Notes under the pieces: model-generated | Seen by the model: the letters and a program-made list of their open reading frames with translations, nothing else | Told to the model about the DNA's origin: nothing | Databases searched by the model: none | Shown here: positions 6,140-12,138 of the stretch, in pieces | How the letters are laid out: the number at the start of each line of letters is the position of its first letter | Numbering within the stretch: the first letter of the stretch is position 1 | From: F1-60-MAGs149 sp044369995 | Lineage (GTDB): Bacteria > Actinomycetota > Thermoleophilia > Gaiellales > F1-60-MAGs149 | NCBI GenBank assembly: GCA_044369995.1 | Contig: JBILWG010000048.1 | Coordinates: forward strand, 1-12,138 | Direction of reading: 5' to 3' | Length of the DNA stretch: 12,138 bases | Translations under genes and position numbers: made by a program

Positions 6140-6480
6140 CACGCACCTCCGCCGATGGCGCGGAGCGCCTGGCGCAGGTCGTAGAAGATGAGGCCCGCGG
6201 TTGCGTCGGGGTCGGTCACGGCGACGGCAGCCAGCCCCTGCTCGCGGACCGCGAAGACGCCCGCATCGGAGAGGCCGAGCTCGCACTGCTGGATCGGCGG
6301 TCGGCCCAGCAGGCGCGCGGCGTCATCGGCGGCGGTGAGCACGCCGAAGGCGGACTCGCCGAGGCCGCCGATCTCGGCCAGCACTGCACCCGAGGCATCG
6401 AAGATCGCCACGCTGCGCAGCGCGGCGGACACGTCCAGCAGATCCGCCAGCGCGGCGGCGGGCGTCACGGTCGCTTCCAT
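6139..6480 (-). CDS. Roadblock/LC7-like domain protein
   Basis: A 113-residue protein that fits the alpha-beta-beta-alpha-beta-beta-beta-alpha order of the roadblock/LC7 fold: helix (AALADLLDVSAAL), strand (SVAIFDASG), strand (VLAEIG), helix (VLTAADDAARLLG), strands (CELGLSDAGVFAV, LAAVAVTD, AGLIFYD) and a final helix. Roadblock proteins are small dimers that often scaffold or regulate small GTPases (MglB acts on MglA) or sit in signalling complexes. No GTPase gene is visible in this window. The start is ATG at 6480; it overlaps the end of the CDF-like gene by 16 bases and has no clear Shine-Dalgarno, so it is likely translated by coupling. The longer open frame to 6561 gives an Arg-rich prefix and was not used. 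The fold assignment is by eye from pattern and length, so it is moderate. Confidence 0.6.
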   Translation of the reverse strand: MEATVTPAAALADLLDVSAALRSVAIFDASGAVLAEIGGLGESAFGVLTAADDAARLLGRPPIQQCELGLSDAGVFAVREQGLAAVAVTDPDATAGLIFYDLRQALRAIGGGA

Positions 6481-7436
6481 GGTGCGGACGGTAGCACGGG
6501 GTCGCTGACCGTCTCGGTGGGCTGATCCTCGATCAACTCGGTCGGCTGATCCTCCGCCCACAGCGTGGCCTCCTCATCGAACAGCTGCGTGCGCGACTCG
6601 TCGAGGTGCCGGGTCGGATCCTCCGGTCCCGGCGGCGGCAGCTCCCCCACCCGCACCTGCACGCTCACCACGAGATCCGGCAGCGCGCCGCGAATCGACT
6701 GCTCGAGCACCGTGCGGAGCTCGCGCATCCGCTCCGCCGTGGGGCGCTGTCGCACCAGCACCTCCAGCGACAGGTACTCGGCACCGCCGGTCGACCGTAC
6801 GATGATGCGGCGGTGTCCGAGGATCTCGCTGGGGCCGGTGGCCACGGCGGCATCGACTGCGGCCTGCTCGCTCGCCGTCGGCAGGCGCCGCAGACCGGCA
6901 CCGCCCGGACGGGCCAGCGCCACGCCTTCGAGCGCGGCCAGGAGGGCGAAGGCGATGGCCACCACCAGCGCCACCGCGGGCAGCACGTAGCCGGCCACGA
7001 GCATCGTGCCGGCCAGGACCGCCGCGGTTGCCGCCCCGCGTGTCAACGTCGTCCGCTCGGAGCGCAGCAGCGGCACCTCCAGCGTGACGCGGCTCAGCGT
7101 GAGCACGGGCAGCAGCAGGATCAGCGATGCGCTGCCCGCCGCCACGGCGACCAGCAGCCAGTGCTCCGTCAGCGTGAAGCCCGCCGCCAGCGCGGCGATC
7201 AATGCCACCGTGCTGAGGACCAGCGCCACGCCGGCGGCCGCCACGCGTCCGATCGCGCGCCGCCGGGGATCGCGCGTCTCCACGGGGGGATCCGCGACCT
7301 GGGCGAGGAGCAGCGTGGTCAGCAGCACGGCTGCGGCCAGCGCCGTCGCCGAGCCGGTCAGGAGCGACGTGGCGAGCAGGAGGAGTCCAGCCAGCCCGTA
7401 GGCGACGGGCAGGCCCAGCGTGGCGGCGCGATTCAC
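6465..7436 (-). CDS. Six-helix membrane protein, CDF-like without metal ligands, with repeat tail
   Basis: A 323-residue protein with six predicted membrane helices (about 7-26, 29-48, 65-86, 92-113, 134-152, 153-174), then a soluble domain (about 188-264) and an acidic tail. Helix count and a C-terminal domain ending LPDLVVSVQVRVGE resemble cation diffusion facilitators with their ZT-dimer domain. The stretch LRSERTTLTRGAATAAVLAG (124-143) lines up with the CDF helix-5 region, but the HxxxD metal pair is absent; helix 2 also has no HxxxD/DxxxD. So it is unlikely to move Zn, Fe or Mn the usual way. The tail (281-312) is four consecutive eight-residue units, each with Thr at position 3. The start is GTG at 7436, overlapping rdgB by 4 bases (GTGA). 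It is followed by two small genes with which it may form a complex. Homology to CDF is by eye. Confidence 0.7.
   Translation of the reverse strand: MNRAATLGLPVAYGLAGLLLLATSLLTGSATALAAAVLLTTLLLAQVADPPVETRDPRRRAIGRVAAAGVALVLSTVALIAALAAGFTLTEHWLLVAVAAGSASLILLLPVLTLSRVTLEVPLLRSERTTLTRGAATAAVLAGTMLVAGYVLPAVALVVAIAFALLAALEGVALARPGGAGLRRLPTASEQAAVDAAVATGPSEILGHRRIIVRSTGGAEYLSLEVLVRQRPTAERMRELRTVLEQSIRGALPDLVVSVQVRVGELPPPGPEDPTRHLDESRTQLFDEEATLWAEDQPTELIEDQPTETVSDPVLPSAPWKRP
6501..6596 (-). repeat. Four tandem octapeptide-coding units (24-base period)
   Basis: Codons for residues 281-312 of the CDF-like protein read SRTQLFDE, EATLWAED, QPTELIED, QPTETVSD: consensus x-x-Thr-x-hydrophobic-hydrophobic-acid-acid. 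The last two units are also near-identical in DNA (18 bases at 6513-6530 and 6537-6554 differ at one position), which indicates a recent duplication. The first two have diverged. Confidence 0.85.
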
Positions 7437-8002
7437 AGACCGAGGGTATCGCGCAGGGCGCGGGCCGCGGCGCCGCGGTGCGAGCGGGCGTTCTTCTCGT
7501 CGAGCGTGAGCTCGGCACAGGTGCGGGTCTCGCCGACGGGGATCAGGATCGGGTCGTAGCCGAAGCCCCCGTCACCGCGTGGGGCGTCGGCTAGCGTGCC
7601 TTCGAGGGTGCCGTCGGCGCTGTGCTCGGTGCCGTCGGGCGCGATCGCCACCAGGACGCAGCGGAAGCGCGCACGCCGGTCAGCGGCCGTCGCCACGGCC
7701 GCCAGCAGCGCGCGCGTGCGGCCGGCGTCGTCGAGCCCCGCGCCGCCGTAGCGGGCGCTGTGCACACCGGGATCCCCGTCGAGCGCGTCGACCTCGATGC
7801 CCGAGTCGTCGGCCACGATCCACGCGCCCGGGCACTGCGCCGCACCGGCCAGCGCCTTGATCCGGGCGTTGGCGAGGAACGTCGCGCCATCCTCGACCGG
7901 TGGCTGCCAGTTCGCGATGGGCAGCACGGGGCAGCCGAGCAGACGCTCGAGCTCAGCCGCCTTCCCGGCGTTCCCCGTGGCGAGGAGGATCCGCTCGATC
8001 AC
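7433..8002 (-). CDS. rdgB: XTP/dITP diphosphatase (RdgB/HAM1 family)
   Basis: Hydrolyses non-canonical purine triphosphates (ITP, dITP, XTP) to monophosphates so that they do not enter DNA or RNA. The 189-residue length is normal. Seen: LLATGNAGKAAEL (6-18, triphosphate loop), ADDSGIEVDAL (64-74) with the catalytic Asp66 region, GVHSARYGG, GGFGYDPIL (145-153) and SHRGAA (174-179). One oddity: the usually conserved TFxENAxxKA reads TFLANARIKA, so the Glu expected to bind Mg2+ is Ala44. The start is GTG at 8002, in a GTGA overlap with the rph stop; the open frame runs on into rph and the extra residues are not family-like. The rph-rdgB order is common in bacteria. Confidence 0.95.
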   Translation of the reverse strand: MIERILLATGNAGKAAELERLLGCPVLPIANWQPPVEDGATFLANARIKALAGAAQCPGAWIVADDSGIEVDALDGDPGVHSARYGGAGLDDAGRTRALLAAVATAADRRARFRCVLVAIAPDGTEHSADGTLEGTLADAPRGDGGFGYDPILIPVGETRTCAELTLDEKNARSHRGAAARALRDTLGL

Positions 8003-8703
8003 GCCGCGTCGATGGCGGCCTGCTGGGCGGCACGCAGGTGGGTCATGCCGATGCCGGCGAGGTCGAGCAGGCTGTTGAGGTCGGCGCGCGGAAACGGTGT
8101 TCCCTCGGCGGTGCCCTGCACCTCGACGAGGCCGTCCGAGCCGGTCATCACGACGTTCATGTCGACGTCGGCCCGCGAGTCCTCGACGTACGGGAGGTCG
8201 AGCACGGCCCGGCCGTCGACGATGCCCACGCTGATCGCGGCGATCGAGTCGCGCAGCGCGCCGGTGCGCCCGATCCTGGCGAGCGCGAGGTGCGCGGCCA
8301 CGTAGGCGCCGGTGATCGAGGCGCAGCGGGTGCCGCCATCGGCCTCCAGCACGTCGCAGTCGAGCCAGAGGGTGTTCTCCCCGAGCTGCTGCAGATCCAC
8401 CACGGCGCGCAGCGAGCGGCCGATCAGACGCTGGATCTCGACGGTGCGCCCGTCGAGCTTGCCCTTGGTGGCGTCGCGCTGCTTGCGCTGGCCGGTCGAG
8501 GCGGGCAGCATCCCGTACTCGGCCGTCAGCCATCCGCGGCCCTGGCCGCGCATCCACGGTGGCACGCTCTCCTCGATGATCGCGGTGCACAGCACGCGGG
8601 TCTGCCCCACCTCGATCAGCGCCGACGGCGCCGACTGCAGGAAGCCCGGCGTGATGGCGATCGGTCGCGGCTCGTCGAACCCGCGGCCATCGGGGCGACT
8701 CAT
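7999..8703 (-). CDS. rph: Ribonuclease PH
   Basis: Phosphate-dependent 3'-to-5' exoribonuclease that trims tRNA 3' ends, acting as a ring-shaped hexamer. The 234-residue length is typical. Seen: RPDGR at the N-terminus, GWLTAEYGMLPAST (57-70), the phosphate-binding GGTRCASITGA (123-133), and the metal/catalytic segment VEDSRADVDMN (173-183). The start is ATG at 8703, overlapping the aspS stop as ATGA. The reading frame is open much further upstream inside aspS but carries no family sequence there. It sits between aspS and rdgB with 4-base overlaps on both sides, so translation is probably coupled. Confidence 0.98.
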   Translation of the reverse strand: MSRPDGRGFDEPRPIAITPGFLQSAPSALIEVGQTRVLCTAIIEESVPPWMRGQGRGWLTAEYGMLPASTGQRKQRDATKGKLDGRTVEIQRLIGRSLRAVVDLQQLGENTLWLDCDVLEADGGTRCASITGAYVAAHLALARIGRTGALRDSIAAISVGIVDGRAVLDLPYVEDSRADVDMNVVMTGSDGLVEVQGTAEGTPFPRADLNSLLDLAGIGMTHLRAAQQAAIDAA

Positions 8704-10493
8704 GCCTGCTCCTCCGCGTCCTTGGGCTTGGGCTTCGGCGGGATCGGCAGGCCGAGGTCCCTCCACTGCTCGTCCGCGGCCGGCGATGGCGCGTCGGTGA
8801 GCGGGTCGAAGCCGCCCGCGATCTTCGGGAATGCGATCACGTCGCGGATCGAGTCGGTTCCGGCCAGCAGCATCACCGTGCGGTCGATGCCGGGCGCGAT
8901 GCCGCCGTGCGGCGGGGCGCCGTAGTGGAGTGCGCGCAGCAGGAACCCGAAGCGCTCCTCGGCCTCCTCGTCGGAGAAGCCGACGGTGCGGAAGATCCGC
9001 TCCTGCAGGTCGGGGCGGTTGATGCGGATGGAGCCCGAGGCGATCTCGCTGCCGTTGATGACCATGTCGTAGGCCTCCGACAGCACGGAGCCGGGGTCCG
9101 ACTCGATGCGGGCCTCGTCCTCGGCGCGCGGCGCCGTGAACATGTGGTGCTCGGCGACCCACCGCTGCTCGTCCTCGTTCCAGCCGAACAGCGGGAAGTC
9201 GACCACGAAGAGCATCGCCCACGCCGTGGGGTCGGCCAGCTCGAAGCGCTCGGCCAGATGGGGCCGGAGCGCGCCGAGCACGCGCACCACGATGGCCTCG
9301 CTATCGGCGGCCAGGAAGATCGCGTCGCCGGGGTTGGCGCCGGTCGCTGCGCGGATGCCGTCGAGCTCGTCCTCGCTGAGGAACTTCGCGATCGGCGACC
9401 GCACCTCGCCGGACTCCTCGATCAGCAGGTACGCGAGGCCCTTGCCACCCCATTCCTTGGCGAACTCGGCGAGCTCGTCGAGGTCCTTGCGGCTGAGGCT
9501 CCCGGCACCGGGACAGGCCAGTGCGCGGACGCAGCCACCGTGCTCGATCGCCCCGGTGAAGACGCTGAAGCCCGAGCTGCGCACGAGGTCGGAGACGTCG
9601 CTGATCTCGAGGCCGTAGCGGAGGTCCGGCTTGTCGCTGCCGAAGCGCAGGATCGCCTCGCTGTGCGGCATCTTCGGGAAGGGGCGCGGCAGGTCGACGC
9701 CGAGCACCTCCTTCCAGATGCGGCAGTACAGATCCTCCGCGAGATCGAGGATCTCGTCGCGCTCGACGAACGACATCTCGAGGTCGAGCTGGGTGAACTC
9801 GAGCTGCCGATCGGCGCGCTGGGCCTCGTCACGGAAGCACCGCGCGATCTGGTAGTAGCGCTCGAGCCCGGCCATCATGTAGAGCTGCTTGAAGAGCTGC
9901 GGGGACTGCGGCAGCGCGTAGACGCTGCCGGGGTGCAGCCGGGCGGGGACGACGAAGTCGCGGGCGCCCTCGGGCGTGGACTTGGTCAGGATGGGCGTCT
10001 CGAGCTCGAGGAAGCCCTGCGCCTCGAGGTGGTCGCGGATGATGCGCGTCACCTGCGAGCGGATCTTGAGGTTGCGCTGCATCTCGTCGCGACGCAGATC
10101 CAGCGCTCGGTGGCGGATGCGCAGCGCCTCGTCGACGTTCTCGTCGTCGAGCTGGAACGGCAGCGGGTCGCTGGGCGCGAGCTCGTCGAGCTCGTCGACC
10201 AGGATCTCGATCGCGCCGGTCGGGAGGTTCGGGTTGACGGTGCCCTCGGTGCGCGCGACGACGCGGCCGCGCGCGTGGATGACGCTCTCGACGCGGATCG
10301 ACTGGGCGACGGCGATCGCCTTCGGCGCGTGCTCGGGGTCGATGACGAGCTGGACGACGCCACTGCGGTCGCGGAGGTCGATGAAGACCAGGCCGCCGTG
10401 GTCGCGCAGGCGCGCGGTCCAGCCGGAGGCATGCACCTCCTCGCCGAGCTGGGAGGCGTCGAACTCGCCGCAGTGCCTGGTCCTGTACGTCAC
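8700..10493 (-). CDS. aspS: Aspartyl-tRNA synthetase (probably non-discriminating)
   Basis: Charges tRNA with aspartate; class IIb synthetase. The 597 residues match the bacterial type. Seen in order: OB-fold anticodon domain (1-105) with FIDLRDRSG; the flipping loop KSTPEGARDF (171-180); QSPQLFKQ (197-204); motif 2 FRDEAQRADRQLEFTQLD (220-237); the bacterial GAD insertion (about 300-420); motif 3 GIAPGIDRTVML and SIRDVIAFPK (531-557). His32 and Gly84 occupy positions that in E. coli are Leu30 and Lys81 and in Pseudomonas aeruginosa are His31 and Gly81, residues implicated in accepting tRNA-Asn. The enzyme therefore probably also makes Asp-tRNA-Asn for conversion by GatCAB. The start is GTG at 10493, 3 bases after hisS, with AAGGGG about 7 bases upstream in the hisS end. 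Confidence 0.97.
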   Translation of the reverse strand: MTYRTRHCGEFDASQLGEEVHASGWTARLRDHGGLVFIDLRDRSGVVQLVIDPEHAPKAIAVAQSIRVESVIHARGRVVARTEGTVNPNLPTGAIEILVDELDELAPSDPLPFQLDDENVDEALRIRHRALDLRRDEMQRNLKIRSQVTRIIRDHLEAQGFLELETPILTKSTPEGARDFVVPARLHPGSVYALPQSPQLFKQLYMMAGLERYYQIARCFRDEAQRADRQLEFTQLDLEMSFVERDEILDLAEDLYCRIWKEVLGVDLPRPFPKMPHSEAILRFGSDKPDLRYGLEISDVSDLVRSSGFSVFTGAIEHGGCVRALACPGAGSLSRKDLDELAEFAKEWGGKGLAYLLIEESGEVRSPIAKFLSEDELDGIRAATGANPGDAIFLAADSEAIVVRVLGALRPHLAERFELADPTAWAMLFVVDFPLFGWNEDEQRWVAEHHMFTAPRAEDEARIESDPGSVLSEAYDMVINGSEIASGSIRINRPDLQERIFRTVGFSDEEAEERFGFLLRALHYGAPPHGGIAPGIDRTVMLLAGTDSIRDVIAFPKIAGGFDPLTDAPSPAADEQWRDLGLPIPPKPKPKDAEEQA

Positions 10494-10496
10494 GTC

Positions 10497-11765
10497 CTAC
10501 CCCTTCGCGTTCACGAGAAATTCGACCAGCCCGTCGAGCGGGACCTCGAGCTGCTCGCCGCTGGCCATATCGCGCACGAGGCAGACCTGGCGCGCCCACT
10601 CATCGTCGCCGCAGACGACCGTTCGTGCGGCACCGATGCGATCGGCCTGCTTCATCTGCCCCTTGACGGCACGACCCGCGAGATCGGCCTCGCACACCAC
10701 GCCGGCGTCACGGGCGCGATCCAGCAGGGCGTGGAGCGCCGGGCGCGCGCCGTCGTTGAAGATCGCGAAGAACGCGTCGACGCGGTGCGCCGGGGCAGGC
10801 AGGCGGCCCTGGTCCTCGAGGGCCAGGAGCACGCGCTCGACGCCCGAGGCGAAGCCGACACCGGGCGTCGCCGGACCTCCGATCGACGCGGCCAGGCCGT
10901 CGTAGCGCCCGCCGCCGCCGATGCCGGACTGCGCACCCAGCTCGGGCCAGGCGACCTCCCAGGTGGTGCGGCTGTAGTAGTCGAGCCCGCGCACCAGCGT
11001 CGGATCGACGGTGTAGGCGATGCCACGGGCGTCGAGGAAGGCGCGCACGGCGGCGAAGTGCGCCTGCGCCTCGGCGCTCACGTGCTCGCTGATCTTGGGC
11101 GCCTTGGCCATGATCGCCTGGGACGCGGGGTCCTTGGTGTCGAAGGCCCGCAGCGGGTTGAGGTCGCGCTGGCGGCGGATCTCGTCGTCGACGTGCTCGA
11201 GGTGCTCGTCGAGGTACGCGCGCAGGATGGCGAGGTACGGCTCGCGATCGCCCTTGTCTCCGATCGTGTTGATGCGCAGCTCGACACCCTCGAGGCCAAG
11301 CGCCGCGTACCAGCGCAGCTGCAGGGCGATCAGCTCGGCGTCGACGGCCGGATCGTCGCTGCCGATGGCCTCGGCGTCGACCTGCGTGAACTCGCGGTAC
11401 CGGCCGCGCTGCACGGCGGCGTAGCGGTAGCACGACCCGGCGCACCAGAGGCGCACGGGCTGGGCCTCGCGCGACAGGCCGTTGCCGAGGTAGAGGCGCA
11501 TCAGCGACGCCGTGAACTCGGGTCGCAGAGCCAGCACGCGCTCGCCCTGATCCTCGAAGAGGTACATCTCCTTGCCGACGACCTCGGAGCTCTCGCCCGC
11601 GGTCCGCGAGAACAGCGCCTTCTCCTCGAAGATGGGCGTGGCGACCTCGCCGTAGCCCGCGCCCGCGCAGACCGTGCGGAAGGCGTCGAGCATGGCATGG
11701 CGAGCGGCCTGGCGGGCGGGCAGCCAGTCGAGGGTGCCACGCGGCGGGATGAAGTCGTCGCTCAT
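10497..11765 (-). CDS. hisS: Histidyl-tRNA synthetase
   Basis: Charges tRNA-His; class IIa synthetase working as a dimer. The 422 residues are the usual bacterial length. Seen: PRGTLDWLP opening, motif 1 region (EVATPIFEE), ALRPEFTASLMR, motif 2 with GRYREFTQVDAEAIG (121-135), the histidine-specific RGLDYYSRT (259-267), GGGRYDGL (284-291), motif 3 GVGFASGVERVLLAL (302-316), and an anticodon-binding domain (about 328-422). The start is ATG at 11765, overlapping the upstream hydrolase stop as ATGA; it ends 3 bases before aspS. The hisS-aspS pair is a common arrangement. All catalytic motifs are intact. Confidence 0.98.
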   Translation of the reverse strand: MSDDFIPPRGTLDWLPARQAARHAMLDAFRTVCAGAGYGEVATPIFEEKALFSRTAGESSEVVGKEMYLFEDQGERVLALRPEFTASLMRLYLGNGLSREAQPVRLWCAGSCYRYAAVQRGRYREFTQVDAEAIGSDDPAVDAELIALQLRWYAALGLEGVELRINTIGDKGDREPYLAILRAYLDEHLEHVDDEIRRQRDLNPLRAFDTKDPASQAIMAKAPKISEHVSAEAQAHFAAVRAFLDARGIAYTVDPTLVRGLDYYSRTTWEVAWPELGAQSGIGGGGRYDGLAASIGGPATPGVGFASGVERVLLALEDQGRLPAPAHRVDAFFAIFNDGARPALHALLDRARDAGVVCEADLAGRAVKGQMKQADRIGAARTVVCGDDEWARQVCLVRDMASGEQLEVPLDGLVEFLVNAKG

Positions 11766-12138
11766 GGGCGCAATCCTGACAGGAACGGGTTGGTCGCCAG
11801 CTCATGGCGCAGCGTGGTGACGGGTCCGTGCCCCGGCAGCACGTGGGTATCGAGCTCGACCTCGCGCAGCAGGAGCGCGATCGACTGCTCGAGCACCTCC
11901 CAGTCCCCTCCCTCGAGGTCCGTGCGACCCACGGAGCCGGCGAACAGCACGTCGCCCGCGGCCAGCAGCTGCGAGCCGTCGGGACCGGTCAGCAGCAGCG
12001 AGACGGCGTGAGGGTAGTGTCCGGGGGTCGCGAAGACGTCGATCGTCATGCCGGCGAGCGTCAGCTGCGTGCCGGGCTCGAGCGTTCCCTCCGGCTCGTG
12101 CTCGACGTACGGGCCGAAGCCAGGCCACAGGTGATCGT
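11762..12138 (-). CDS. Metallo-beta-lactamase-fold hydrolase (C-terminal part, cut by window edge)
   Basis: About 125 C-terminal residues are visible; the frame stays open to the window edge, so the ATG at 12049 is internal and not the start. The visible metal-site segments are TPGHYPHAVSLL, AAGDVLFAGSVGRTD and LPGHGPVTTLRHE, ending in NPFL. These fit the glyoxalase-II-like branch (YcbL/GloB group) of small hydrolases often found next to hisS. The first metal motif HxHxDH lies outside the window. The second metal loop reads GHYPHAV where GHxPGxx is usual, a mild variation. Likely role: hydrolysis of a thioester such as S-lactoylglutathione-type compounds or another small substrate; the exact substrate cannot be decided. 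Its stop overlaps the hisS start by 4 bases. Confidence 0.92.
   Translation of the reverse strand, partial: DHLWPGFGPYVEHEPEGTLEPGTQLTLAGMTIDVFATPGHYPHAVSLLLTGPDGSQLLAAGDVLFAGSVGRTDLEGGDWEVLEQSIALLLREVELDTHVLPGHGPVTTLRHELATNPFLSGLRP

Noticed and set aside
6140..6286. A 49-residue N-terminal extension of the small membrane protein
   Set aside because: The extension is Arg/Pro-rich sequence read out of frame from the roadblock-like gene; the ATG at 6139 gives a clean membrane anchor and a tight junction.
8703..9222. Upstream extension of the rph frame into aspS
   Set aside because: RNase PH begins at MSRPDGR; the extra residues are Arg-rich shadow of aspS.
8907..12011. A 1034-codon open frame on the plus strand opposite aspS and hisS
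   Set aside because: It is the antisense of clearly recognisable synthetase genes; high GC removes stop codons in that frame. The translation is low-complexity, rich in Ala, Arg, Leu, Asp and Glu, without family motifs or a ribosome binding site.

Overview
The window is a dense piece of high-GC bacterial chromosome with every gene on the minus strand, so transcription runs from the right edge to the left. The very high GC content, GTG starts, a CBS-less GuaB3-type IMP dehydrogenase next to guaA, type-2 PyrF and a short HU protein fit an Actinomycetota chromosome. Thermoleophilia (Solirubrobacterales-like) is my best guess, made from sequence feel and not from a search. The gene content is mostly housekeeping. 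There are no insertion sequences, phage genes, CRISPR arrays, tRNA or rRNA genes, and no gene-free stretch longer than about 155 bases.

Right block (12138 down to 5415): one tightly coupled operon. In transcription order it holds a metallo-beta-lactamase-fold hydrolase (cut by the window edge), hisS, aspS, rph, an rdgB-type XTP/dITP diphosphatase, a six-helix membrane protein resembling a cation diffusion facilitator without its metal ligands, a roadblock/LC7-like protein, a 65-residue membrane-anchored protein and pyrE. Neighbours overlap by 1 to 16 bases or are at most 3 bases apart, so the block is probably one mRNA with translational coupling. It combines tRNA charging, tRNA 3' trimming, nucleotide-pool cleaning and pyrimidine synthesis with a three-gene module of unknown role.

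Middle block (5414 to 4862): a single-gene unit for the nucleoid protein HU. It has a strong ribosome binding site, a small hairpin in its leader and a perfect 17-bp terminator stem.

Left block (4861 to 105): pyrF, a PfkB-family sugar-phosphate kinase, guaB3 and guaA. pyrF and the kinase have no Shine-Dalgarno sequence, and each has a TAGNGT box exactly 9 bases before its ATG, which suggests near-leaderless transcripts. guaB3 and guaA are 4 bases apart and would catalyse IMP to XMP to GMP. PyrE and PyrF, consecutive steps to UMP, are encoded on either side of hup but in separate transcription units.

The best candidate for something undescribed is the module at 7436 to 5942. The metal-ligand-less CDF-like protein has a C-terminal tail of four consecutive eight-residue acidic Thr repeats. 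It is followed by a roadblock-like protein and a tiny single-pass membrane protein.
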